Shown piece by piece: positions 23,854 through 36,550 of a stretch of 64,000 nucleotides of DNA (its first letter is position 1; each line of letters starts with the position of its first letter). Location: assembly GCA_964057225.1 (NCBI GenBank), contig OZ059900.1, positions 19,669,638-19,733,637 on the forward strand, read 5' to 3'. Source of the DNA: Auanema rhodensis (taxonomy: Eukaryota > Nematoda > Chromadorea > Rhabditida > Rhabditidae). A program made the translations under genes and the position numbers. Below the pieces are notes generated by a model that was not told where the DNA came from, did no database searches, and was given only the letters and a program-made list of their open reading frames with translations.

Positions 23854-26850
23854 AACTGGTTTTCCAGCATAATAAAATATTTCTCATGGGAAATACTGTG
23901 TTTTTGTATTTTTCTAGTGTTCAGCATGTAAAATGCTTCATTTTAGTATGTAACACGCTGAAATTCGTTGCATTTGACGACTCATATGAACAAAAATCGA
24001 TTTAATCAATATTAGCCATAAGGGGCGTGCCCTCAGAATATGCTAATTCCCTTAATTTTCTAACCCCTGTTTTTTTGTCGTGAAAGTGGGACTAGACGTT
24101 GTACGAACAATTTTTTGCTAGGTTTCATTGACATTGCATAAGTTTGAACACATGAAATCGTAAGTCAAAACCTTGTTTACAGCGAAATTTCCAAAAACTG
24201 GTTTTCCAGCATAATAAAATATTTCTCATGGGAAATACTGTGTTTTTGTATTTTTCTAGTGTTCAGCATGTAAAATGTTTCATTTTAGTATGTAACACGC
24301 TGAAATTCGTAGCATTTGACGACTCATATGAACAAAAATCGATTTAATCAATATTAGCCATAAGGGGCGTGCCCTCAGAATATGCTAATTTCCTTAATTT
24401 TCTAACCCCTGTTTTTTTGTCGTGAAAGTGGAACTAGACGTTGTACGAACAATTTTGAGCTAGGTTTCATTGACATTGCATGAGTTTGAACACATGAAAT
24501 CGTAAGTCAAAACCTTGTTTACAGCGAAATTTCCAAAAACTGGTTTTCCAGCATAATAAAATATTTCTCATGGGAAATACTGTGTTTTTGTATTTTTCTA
24601 GTGTTCAGCATGTAAAATGCTTCATTTTAGTATGTAACACGCTGAAATTCGTTGCATTTGACGACTCATATGAACAAAAATCGATTTAATCAATATTAGC
24701 CATAAGGGGCGTGCCCTCAGAATATGCTAATTTCCTTAATTTTCTAACCCCTGTTTTTTTGTCGTGAAAGTGGAACTAGACGTTGTACGAACAATTTTGA
24801 GCTAGGTTTCATTGACATTGCATGAGTTTGAACACATGAAATCGTAAGTCAAAACCTTGTTTACAGCGAAATTTCCAAAAACTGGTTTTCCAGCATAATA
24901 AAATATTTCTCATGGGAAATACTGTGTTTTTGTAATTTTCTAGTGTTCAGCATGTGAAATGCTTCATTTGCGTATGTAACACGCTGAAATTCGTTGCATT
25001 TGACGACTCATATGAACAAAAATCGATTTAATCAATATTAGCCATAAGGGGCGTGCCCTCAGAATATGCTAATTTCCTTAATTTTCTAACCCCTGTTTTT
25101 TTGTCGTGAAAGTGGAACTAGACGTTGTACGAACAATTTTGAGCTAGGTTTCATTGACATTGCATGAGTTTGAACACATGAAATCGTAAGTCAAAACCTT
25201 GTTTACAGCGAAATTTCCAAAAACTGGTTTTCCAGCATAATAAAATATTTCTCATGGGAAATACTGTGTTTTTGTATTTTTCTAGTGTTCAGCATGTGAA
25301 ATGCTTCATTTGCGTATGTAACACGCTGAAATTCGTTGCATTTGACGACTCATATGAACAAAAATCGATTTAATCAATATTAGCCATAAGGGGCGTGCCC
25401 TCAGAATATGCTAATTTCCTTAATTTTCTAACCCCTGTTTTTTTGTCGTGAAAGTGGAACTAGACGTTGTACGAACAATTTTGAGCTAGGTTTCATTGAC
25501 ATTGCATGAGTTTGAACACATGAAATCGTAAGTCAAAACCTTGTTTACAGCGAAATTTCCAAAAACTGGTTTTCCAGCATAATAAAATATTTCTCATGGG
25601 AAATACTGTGTTTTTGTATTTTTCTAGTGTTCAGCATGTAAAATGCTTCATTTTAGTATGTAACACGCTGAAATTCGTTGCATTTGACGACTCATATGAA
25701 CAAAAATCGATTTAATCAATATTAGCCATAAGGGGCGTGCCCTCAGAATATGCTAATTTCCTTAATTTTCTAACCCCTGTTTTTTTGTCGTGAAAGTGGG
25801 ACTAGACGTTGTACGAACAATTTTGAGCTAGGTTTCATTGACATTGCATGAGTTTGAACACATGAAATCGTAAGTCAAAACCTTGTTTACAGCGAAATTT
25901 CCAAAAACTGGTTTTCCAGCATAATAAAATATTTCTCATGGAAAATACTGTGTTTTTGTATTTTTCTAGTGTTCAGCATGTAAAATGCTTCATTTTAGTA
26001 TGTAACACGCTGAAATTCGTTGCATTTGACGACTCATATGAACAAAAATCGATTTAATCAATATTAGCCATAAGGGGCGTGCCCTCAGAATATGCTAATT
26101 CCCTTAATTTTCTAACCCCTGTTTTTTTGTCGTGAAAGTGGAACTAGACGTTGTACGAACAATTTTGAGCTAGGTTTCATTGACATTGCATGAGTTTGAA
26201 CACATGAAATCGTAAGTCAAAACCTTGTTTACAGCGAAATTTCCAAAAACTGGTTTTCCAGCATAATAAAATATTTCTCATGGGAAATACTGTGTTTTTG
26301 TATTTTTCTAGTGTTCAGCATGTAAAATGCTTCATTTTAGTATGTAACACGCTGAAATTCGTTGCATTTGACGACTCATATGAACAAAAATCGATTTAAT
26401 CAATATTAGCCATAAGGGGCGTGCCCTCAGAATATGCTAATTCCCTTAATTTTCTAACCCCTGTTTTTTTGTCGTGAAAGTGGAACTAGACGTTGTACGA
26501 ACAATTTTGAGCTAGGTTTCATTGACATTGCATGAGTTTGAACACATGAAATCGTAAGTCAAAACCTTGTTTACAGCGAAATTTCCAAAAACTGGTTTTC
26601 CAGCATAATAAAATATTTCTCATGGGAAATACTGTGTTTTTGTATTTTTCTAGTGTTCAGCATGTAAAATGCTTCATTTTAGTATGTAACACGCTGAAAT
26701 TCGTTGCATTTGACGACTCATATGAACAAAAATCGATTTAATCAATATTAGCTATAAGGGGCGTGCCCTCAGAATATGCTAATTTCCTTAATTTTCTAAC
26801 TCCTGTTTTTTTGTCGTGAAAGTGGGACTAGACGTTGTACGAACAATTTT
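23842..26850 (+). repeat. Forward palindrome arm mirroring R1 and R2 (8.8 monomers)
   Basis: From monomer position 287 at 23842 to position 217 of the marker monomer that starts at 26634, the order is: TTTTTTGCTAGG with gcataag (24113-24140), TTCGTAGC (24307), plain, gcgtatg (24970), gcgtatg (25313), G193 (25798), A335 (25940), two C152 copies, then T120/T168/G193. Read on the opposite strand, R1 and R2 have this series with more copies in the middle. The arm is 3009 bp (273 + 8 x 342); the matching parts of R1 and R2 are 273 + 10 x 342 (less 1) and 273 + 13 x 342. This arm and R2 therefore form a large imperfect palindrome centred at J4. Confidence 0.85.
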
Positions 26851-26975
26851 GAGCTAGGTTTCATTGACATTGCATGAGTTTGAACACATGAAATCGTAAG
26901 TCAAAACCTTGTTTACAGCGAAATTTCCAAAAACTGGTTTTCCAGCATAATAAAATATTTCTCATGGGAAATACT

Positions 26976-29027
26976 GTGTTTTTGTATTTTTCTAGTGTTC
27001 AGCATGTAAAATGCTTCATTTTAGTATGTAACACGCTGAAATTCGTTGCATTTGACGACTCATATGAACAAAAATCGATTTAATCAATATTAGCCATAAG
27101 GGGCGTACCCTCAGAATATGCTAATTCCCTTAATTTTCTAACTCCTGTTTTTTTGTCGTGAAAGTGGAACTAGACGTTGTACGAACAATTTTGAGCTAGG
27201 TTTCATTGACATTGCATGAGTTTGAACACATGAAATCGTAAGTCAAAACCTTGTTTACAGCGAAATTTCCAAAAACTGGTTTTCCAGCATAATAAAATAT
27301 TTCTCATGGGAAATACTGTGTTTTTGTATTTTTCTAGTGTTCAGCATGTGAAATGCTTCATTTTAGTATGTAACACGCTGAAATTCGTTGCATTTGACGA
27401 CTCATATGAACAAAAATCGATTTAATCAATATTAGCCATAAGGGGCGTGCCCTCAGAATATGCTAATTTCCTTAATTTTCTAACCCCTGTTTTTTTGTCG
27501 TGAAAGTGGAACTAGACGTTGTACGAACAATTTTGAGCTAGGTTTCATTGACATTGCATGAGTTTGAACACATGAAATCGTAAGTCAAAACCTTGTTTAC
27601 AGCGAAATTTCCAAAAACTGGTTTTCCAGCATAATAAAATATTTCTCATGGAAAATACTGTGTTTTTGTATTTTTCTAGTGTTCAGCATGTAAAATGCTT
27701 CATTTTAGTATGTAACACGCTGAAATTCGTTGCATTTGACGACTCATATGAACAAAAATCGATTTAATCAATATTAGCCATAAGGGGCGTGCCCTCAGAA
27801 TATGCTAATTCCCTTAATTTTCTAACCCCTGTTTTTTTGTCGTGAAAGTGGAACTAGACGTTGTACAGACAATTTTGAGCTAGGTTTCATTGACATTGCA
27901 TGAGTTTGAACACATGAAATCGTAAGTCAAAACCTTGTTTACAGCGAAATTTCCAAAAACTGGTTTTCCAGCATAATAAAATATTTCTCATGGGAAATAC
28001 TGTGTTTTTGTATTTTTCTAGTGTTAAGCATGTGAAATGCTTCATTTTAGTATGTAACACGCTGAAATTCGTTGCATTTGACGACTCATATGAACAAAAA
28101 TCGATTTAATCAATATTAGCCATAAGGGGCGTGCCCTCAGAATATGCTAATTCCCTTAATTTTCTAACTCCTGTTTTTTTGTCGTGAAAGTGGAACTAGA
28201 CGTTGTACGAACAATTTTGAGCTAGGTTTCATTGACATTGCATGAGTTTGAACACATGAAATCGTAAGTCAAAACCTTGTTTACAGCGAAATTTCCAAAA
28301 ACTGGTTTTCCAGCATAATAAAATATTTCTCATGGGAAATACTGTGTTTTTGTATTTTTCTAGTGTTCAGCATGTAAAATGCTTCATTTTAGTATGTAAC
28401 ACGCTGAAATTCGTTGCATTTGACGACTCATATGAACAAAAATCGATTTAATCAATATTAGCCATAAGGGGCGTGCCCTCAGAATATGCTAATTTCCTTA
28501 ATTTTCTAACCCCTGTTTTTTCGTCGTGAAAGTGGAACTAGACGTTGTACGAACAATTTTGAGCTAGGTTTCATTGACATTGCATGAGTTTGAACACATG
28601 AAATCGTAAGTCAAAACCTTGTTTACAGCGAAATTTCCAAAAACTGGTTTTCCAGCATAATAAAATATTTCTCATGGAAAATACTGTGTTTTTGTATTTT
28701 TCTAGTGTTCAGCATGTAAAATGCTTCATTTTAGTATGTAACACGCTGAAATTCGTTGCATTTGACGACTCATATGAACAAAAATCGATTTAATCAATAT
28801 TAGCCATAAGGGGCGTGCCCTCAGAATATGCTAATTTCCTTAATTTTCTAACCCCTGTTTTTTTGTCGTGAAAGTGGGACTAGACGTTGTACGAACAATT
28901 TTGAGCTAGGTTTCATTGACATTGCATGAGTTTGAACACATGAAATCGTAAGTCAAAACCTTGTTTACAGCGAAATTTCCAAAAACTGGTTTTCCAGCAT
29001 AATAAAATATTTCTCATGGGAAATACT
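26976..29027 (+). repeat. Six-monomer block, copy 1 (2052 bp)
   Basis: The six monomers start at 26976 (A132, T168), 27318 (G33, then A335), 27660 (gtacagac near 27864), 28002 (gttaagcatg with G33 and T168), 28344 (T6C in place of T7, then A335) and 28686 (G193). All of these private marks recur 2052 bp further on, in the same order. The monomer just to the left (26634) is the T120 marker and does not match the monomer preceding copy 2, so the left boundary is sharp to within a monomer. Confidence 0.92.
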
Positions 29028-31079
29028 GTGTTTTTGTATTTTTCTAGTGTTCAGCATGTAAAATGCTTCATTTTAGTATGTAACACGCTGAAATTCGTTG
29101 CATTTGACGACTCATATGAACAAAAATCGATTTAATCAATATTAGCCATAAGGGGCGTACCCTCAGAATATGCTAATTCCCTTAATTTTCTAACTCCTGT
29201 TTTTTTGTCGTGAAAGTGGAACTAGACGTTGTACGAACAATTTTGAGCTAGGTTTCATTGACATTGCATGAGTTTGAACACATGAAATCGTAAGTCAAAA
29301 CCTTGTTTACAGCGAAATTTCCAAAAACTGGTTTTCCAGCATAATAAAATATTTCTCATGGGAAATACTGTGTTTTTGTATTTTTCTAGTGTTCAGCATG
29401 TGAAATGCTTCATTTTAGTATGTAACACGCTGAAATTCGTTGCATTTGACGACTCATATGAACAAAAATCGATTTAATCAATATTAGCCATAAGGGGCGT
29501 GCCCTCAGAATATGCTAATTTCCTTAATTTTCTAACCCCTGTTTTTTTGTCGTGAAAGTGGAACTAGACGTTGTACGAACAATTTTGAGCTAGGTTTCAT
29601 TGACATTGCATGAGTTTGAACACATGAAATCGTAAGTCAAAACCTTGTTTACAGCGAAATTTCCAAAAACTGGTTTTCCAGCATAATAAAATATTTCTCA
29701 TGGAAAATACTGTGTTTTTGTATTTTTCTAGTGTTCAGCATGTAAAATGCTTCATTTTAGTATGTAACACGCTGAAATTCGTTGCATTTGACGACTCATA
29801 TGAACAAAAATCGATTTAATCAATATTAGCCATAAGGGGCGTGCCCTCAGAATATGCTAATTCCCTTAATTTTCTAACCCCTGTTTTTTTGTCGTGAAAG
29901 TGGAACTAGACGTTGTACAGACAATTTTGAGCTAGGTTTCATTGACATTGCATGAGTTTGAACACATGAAATCGTAAGTCAAAACCTTGTTTACAGCGAA
30001 ATTTCCAAAAACTGGTTTTCCAGCATAATAAAATATTTCTCATGGGAAATACTGTGTTTTTGTATTTTTCTAGTGTTAAGCATGTGAAATGCTTCATTTT
30101 AGTATGTAACACGCTGAAATTCGTTGCATTTGACGACTCATATGAACAAAAATCGATTTAATCAATATTAGCCATAAGGGGCGTGCCCTCAGAATATGCT
30201 AATTCCCTTAATTTTCTAACTCCTGTTTTTTTGTCGTGAAAGTGGAACTAGACGTTGTACGAACAATTTTGAGCTAGGTTTCATTGACATTGCATGAGTT
30301 TGAACACATGAAATCGTAAGTCAAAACCTTGTTTACAGCGAAATTTCCAAAAACTGGTTTTCCAGCATAATAAAATATTTCTCATGGGAAATACTGTGTT
30401 TTTGTATTTTTCTAGTGTTCAGCATGTAAAATGCTTCATTTTAGTATGTAACACGCTGAAATTCGTTGCATTTGACGACTCATATGAACAAAAATCGATT
30501 TAATCAATATTAGCCATAAGGGGCGTGCCCTCAGAATATGCTAATTTCCTTAATTTTCTAACCCCTGTTTTTTCGTCGTGAAAGTGGAACTAGACGTTGT
30601 ACGAACAATTTTGAGCTAGGTTTCATTGACATTGCATGAGTTTGAACACATGAAATCGTAAGTCAAAACCTTGTTTACAGCGAAATTTCCAAAAACTGGT
30701 TTTCCAGCATAATAAAATATTTCTCATGGAAAATACTGTGTTTTTGTATTTTTCTAGTGTTCAGCATGTAAAATGCTTCATTTTAGTATGTAACACGCTG
30801 AAATTCGTTGCATTTGACGACTCATATGAACAAAAATCGATTTAATCAATATTAGCCATAAGGGGCGTGCCCTCAGAATATGCTAATTTCCTTAATTTTC
30901 TAACCCCTGTTTTTTTGTCGTGAAAGTGGGACTAGACGTTGTACGAACAATTTTGAGCTAGGTTTCATTGACATTGCATGAGTTTGAACACATGAAATCG
31001 TAAGTCAAAACCTTGTTTACAGCGAAATTTCCAAAAACTGGTTTTCCAGCATAATAAAATATTTCTCATGGGAAATACT
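29028..31079 (+). repeat. Six-monomer block, copy 2 (2052 bp)
   Basis: This is a tandem copy of 26976-29027. Matching private sites are gtaccc (29157 against 27105), gtacagac (29916 against 27864), gttaagcatg (near 30074) and the T6C change (C at 30574 against 28522), all at an offset of exactly 2052 bp. I saw no difference between the copies at the marked sites, so the duplication is recent compared with the spread of most monomers. Confidence 0.92.
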
Positions 31080-34000
31080 GTGTTTTTGTATTTTTCTAGT
31101 GTTCAGCATGTAAAATGCTTCATTTTAGTATGTAACACGCTGAAATTCGTTGCATTTGACGACTCATATGAACAAAAATCGATTTAATCAATATTAGCCA
31201 TAAGGGGCGTGCCCTCAGAATATGCTAATTCCCTTAATTTTCTAACCCCTGTTTTTTTGTCGTGAAAGTGGAACTAGACGTTGTACAAACAATTTTGAGC
31301 TAGGTTTCATTGACATTGCATGAGTTTGAACACATGAAATCGTAAGTCAAAACCTTGTTTACAGCGAAATTTCCAAAAACTGGTTTTCCAGCATAATAAA
31401 ATATTTCTCATGGGAAATACTGTGTTTTTGTATTTTTCTAGTGTTCAGCATGTAAAATGCTTCATTTCAGTATGTAACACGCTGAAATTCGTTGCATTTG
31501 ACGACTCATATGAACAAAAATCGATTTAATCAATATTAGCCATAAGGGGCGTGCCCTCAGAATATGCTAATTTCCTTAATTTTCTAACCCCTGTTTTTTT
31601 GTCGTGAAAGTGGAACTAGACGTTGTACGAACAATTTTGAGCTAGGTTTCATTGACATTGCATGAGTTTGAACACATGAAATCGTAAGTCAAAACCTTGT
31701 TTACAGCGAAATTTCCAAAAACTGGTTTTCCAGCATAATAAAATATTTCTCATGGGAAATACTGTGTTTTTCTATTTTTCTAGTGTTCAGCATGTAAAAT
31801 GCTTCATTTTAGTATGTAACACGCTGAAATTCGTTGCATTTGACGACTCATATGAACAAAAATCGATTTAATCAATATTAGCCATAAGGGGCGTGCCCTC
31901 AGAATATGCTAATTTCCTTAATTTTCTAACTCCTGTTTTTTTGTCGTGAAAGTGGGACTAGACGTTGTACGAACAATTTTGAGCTAGGTTTCATTGACAT
32001 TGCATGAGTTTGAACACATGAAATCGTAAGTCAAAACCTTGTTTACAGCGAAATTTCCAAAAACTGGTTTTCCAGCATAATAAAATATTTCTCATGGGAA
32101 ATACTGTGTTTTTGTATTTTTCTAGTGTTCAGCATGTAAAATGCTTCATTTTAGTATGTAACACGCTGAAATTCGTTGCATTTGACGACTCATATGAACA
32201 AAAATCGATTTAATCAATATTAGCCATAAGGGGCGTGCCCTCAGAATATGCTAATTCTCTTAATTTTCTAACCCCTGTTTTTTTGTCGTGAAAGTGGAAC
32301 TAGACGTTGTACAAACAATTTTGAGCTAGGTTTCATTGACATTGCATGAGTTTGAACACATGAAATCGTAAGTCAAAACCTTGTTTACAGCGAAATTTCC
32401 AAAAACTGGTTTTCCAGCATAATAAAATATTTCTCATGGGAAATACTGTGTTTTTGTATTTTTCTAGTGTTCAGCATGTAAAATGCTTCATTTTAGTATG
32501 TAACACGCTGAAATTCGTTGCATTTGACGACTCATATGAACAAAAATCGATTTAATCAATATTAGCCATAAGGGGCGTGCCCTCAGAATATGCTAATTCC
32601 CTTAATTTTCTAACCCCTGTTTTTTTGTCGTGAAAGTGGAACTAGACGTTGTACAAACAATTTTGAGCTAGGTTTCATTGACATTGCATGAGTTTGAACA
32701 CATGAAATCGTAAGTCAAAACCTTGTTTACAGCGAAATTTCCAAAAACTGGTTTTCCAGCATAATAAAATATTTCTCATGGGAAATACTGTGTTTTTGTA
32801 TTTTTCTAGTGTTCAGCATGTAAAATGCTTCATTTTAGTATGTAACACGCTGAAATTCGTTGCATTTGACGACTCATATGAACAAAAATCGATTTAATCA
32901 ATATTAGCCATAAGGGGCGTGCCCTCAGAATATGCTAATTTCCTTAATTTTCTAACCCCTGTTTTTTTGTCGTGAAAGTGGGACTAGACGTTGTACGAAC
33001 AATTTTGAGCTAGGTTTCATTGACATTGCATGAGTTTGAACACATGAAATCGTAAGTCAAAACCTTGTTTACAGCGAAATTTCCAAAAACTGGTTTTCCA
33101 GCATAATAAAATATTTCTCATGGGAAATACTGTGTTTTTGTATTTTTCTAGTGTTCAGCATGTAAAATGCTTCATTTTAGTATGTAACACGCTGAAATTC
33201 GTTGCATTTGACGACTCATATGAACAAAAATCGATTTAATCAATATTAGCCATAAGGGGCGTGCCCTCAGAATATGCTAATTCCCTTAATTTTCTAACCC
33301 CTGTTTTTTTGTCGTGAAAGTGGGACTAGACGTTGTACGAACAATTTTGAGCTAGGTTTCATTGACATTGCATGAGTTTGAACACATGAAATCGTAAGTC
33401 AAAACCTTGTTTACAGCGAAATTTCCAAAAACTGGTTTTCCAGCATAATAAAATATTTCTCATGGGAAATACTGTGTTTTTGTATTTTTCTAGTGTTCAG
33501 CATGTAAAATGCTTCATTTTAGTATGTAACACGCTGAAATTCGTTGCATTTGACGACTCATATGAACAAAAATCGATTTAATCAATATTAGCCATAAGGG
33601 GCGTGCCCTCAGAATATGCTAATTTCCTTAATTTTCTAACCCCTGTTTTTTTGTCGTGAAAGTGGAACTAGACGTTGTACGAACAATTTTGAGCTAGGTT
33701 TCATTGACATTGCATGAGTTTGAACACATGAAATCGTAAGTCAAAACCTTGTTTACAGCGAAATTTCCAAAAACTGGTTTTCCAGCATAATAAAATATTT
33801 CTCATGGGAAATACTGTGTTTTTGTATTTTTCTAGTGTTCAGCATGTAAAATGCTTCATTTTAGTATGTAACACGCTGAAATTCGTTGCATTTGACGACT
33901 CATATGAACAAAAATCGATTTAATCAATATTAGCCATAAGGGGCGTGCCCTCAGAATATGCTAATTCCCTTAATTTTCTAACCCCTGTTTTTTTGTCGTG

Positions 34001-35183
34001 AAAGTGGAACTAGACGTTGTACAAACAATTTTGAGCTAGGTTTCATTGACATTGCATGAGTTTGAACACATGAAATCGTAAGTCAAAACCTTGTTTACAG
34101 CGAAATTTCCAAAAACTGGTTTTCCAGAATAATAAAATATTTCTCATGGGAAATACTGTGTTTTTGTATTTTTCTAGTGTTCAGCATGTAAAATGCTTCA
34201 TTTTAGTATGTAACACGCTGAAATTCGTTGCATTTGACGACTCATATGAACAAAAATCGATTTAATCAATATTAGCCATAAGGGGCGTGCCCTCAGAATA
34301 TGCTAATTTCCTTAATTTTCTAACCCCTGTTTTTTTGTCGTGAAAGTGGGACTAGACGTTGTACGAACAATTTTGAGCTAGGTTTCATTGACATTGCATG
34401 AGTTTGAACACATGAAATCGTAAGTCAAAACCTTGTTTACAGCGAAATTTCCAAAAACTGGTTTTCCAGCATAATAAAATATTTCTCATGGGAAATACTG
34501 TGTTTTTGTATTTTTCTAGTGTTCAGCATGTAAAATGCTTCATTTTAGTATGTAACACGCTGAAATTCGTTGCATTTGACGACTCATATGAACAAAAATC
34601 GATTTAATCAATATTAGCCATAAGGGGCGTGCCCTCAGAATATGCTAATTCCCTTAATTTTCTAACCCCTGTTTTTTTGTCGTGAAAGTGAAACTAGACG
34701 TTGTACAAACAATTTTGAGCTAGGTTTCATTGACATTGCATGAGTTTGAACACATGAAATCGTAAGTCAAAACCTTGTTTACAGCGAAATTTTCAAAAAC
34801 TGGTTTTCCAGCATAATAAAATATTTCTCATGGGAAATACTGTGTTTTTGTATTTTTCTAGTGTTTAGCATGTAAAATGCTTCATTTTAGTATGTAACAC
34901 GCTGAAATTCGTTGCATTTGACGACTCATATGAACAAAAATCGATTTAATCAATATTAGCCATAAGGGGCGTGCCCTCAGAATATGCTAATTTCCTTAAT
35001 TTTCTAACCCCTGTTTTTTTGTCGTGAAAGTGGAACTAGACGTTGTACGAACAATTTTGAGCTAGGTTTCATTGACATTGCATGAGTTTGAACACATGAA
35101 ATCGTAAGTCAAGACCTTGTTTACAGCGAAATTTCCAAAAACTGGTTTTCCAGCATAATAAAATATTTCTCATGGGAAATACT
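31080..35183 (+). repeat. Mixed monomers between the 6-mer and 4-mer duplications
   Basis: Twelve monomers of the common types lie here, alternating C152/A208 copies with T152/G193 or A193 copies. Scattered private changes include tcatttcag (31465), tctattttt in place of tgtattttt (31771), ttctcttaa (32256), ccagaataa (34127), gtgaaactag with A208 (34690), tttcaaaaac (34791), gtgtttagcatg (34862) and aagacc (35111). No firm higher-order period is visible. The gtgaaactag/A208 combination otherwise occurs only in the forward island 17861-18953. Confidence 0.85.
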
Positions 35184-36550
35184 GTGTTTTTGTATTTTTC
35201 TAGTGTTCAGCATGTAAAATGCTTCATTTCAGTATGTAACACGCTGAAATTCGTTGCATTTGACGACTCATATGAACAAAAATCGATTTAATCAATATTA
35301 GCCATAAGGGGCGTGCCCTCAGAATATGCTAATTTCCTTAATTTTCTAACCCCTGTTTTTTTGTCGTGTAAGTGGAACTAGACGTTGTACGAACAATTTT
35401 GAGCTAGGTTTCATTGACATTGCATGAGTTTGAACACATGAAATCGTAAGTCAAAACCTTGTTTACAGCGAAATTTCCAAAAACTGGTTTTCCAGCATAA
35501 TAAAATATTTCTCATGGGAAATACTGTGTTTTTGTATTTTTCTAGTGTTCAGCATGTAAAATGCTTCATTTTAGTATGTAACACGCTGAAATTCGTTGCA
35601 TTTGACGACTCATATGAACAAAAATCGATTTAATCAATATTAGCCATAAGGGGCGTGCCCTCAGAATATGCTAATTCCCTTAATTTTCTAACCCCTGTTC
35701 TTTTGTCGTGAAAGTGGAACTAAACGTTGTACGAACAATTTTGAGCTAGGTTTCATTGACATTGCATGAGTTTGAACACATGAAATCATAAGTCAAAACC
35801 TTGTTTACAGCGAAATTTCCAAAATCTGGTTTTCCAGCATAATAAAATATTTCTCATGGGAAATACTGTGTTTTTGTATTTTTCTAGTGTTCAGCATGTA
35901 AAATGCTTCATTTTAGTATGTAACACGCTGAAATTCGTTGCATTTGACGACTCATATGAACAAAAATCGATTTAATCAATATTAGCCATAAGGGGCGTGC
36001 CCTCAGAATATGCTAATTTCCTTAATTTTCTAACCCCTGTTTTTTGTCGTGAAAGTGGAACTAGACGTTGTACGAACAATTTTGAGCTAGGTTTCATTGA
36101 CATTGCATGAGTTTGAACACATGAAATCGTAAGTCAAAACCTTGTTTACAGCGAAATTTCTAAAAACTGGTTTTCCAGCATAATAAAATATTTCTCATGG
36201 GAAATACTGTGTTTTTGTATTTTTCTAGTGTTCAGCATGTAAAATGCTTCATTTTAGTATGTAACACGCTGAAATTCGTTGCATTTGACGACTCATATGA
36301 ACAAAAATCGATTTAATCAATATTAGCCATAAGGGGCGTGCCCTCAGAATATGCTAATTCCCTTAATTTTCTAACCCCTGTTTTTTTGTCGTGAAAGTGG
36401 AACTAGACGTTGTACAAACAATTTTGAGCTAGGTTTCATTGACATTGCATGAGTTTGAACACATGAAATCGTAAGTCAAAACCTTGTTTACAGCGAAATT
36501 TCCAAAAACTGGTTTTCCAGCATAATAAAATATTTCTCATGGGAAATACT
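35184..36550 (+). repeat. Four-monomer block, copy 1 (1367 bp)
   Basis: Monomers start at 35184, 35526, 35868 and 36209. Private marks in order are tcatttcag, gtcgtgtaag (35363), gttcttttgtcg with taaacg and aatcataag and caaaatctgg (35698-35825), a T6 tract (near 36041), and tttctaaaaac (36160) with A208 in the fourth monomer. The T6 tract makes the block 1367 rather than 1368 bp. The same set follows immediately in copy 2. Confidence 0.93.
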
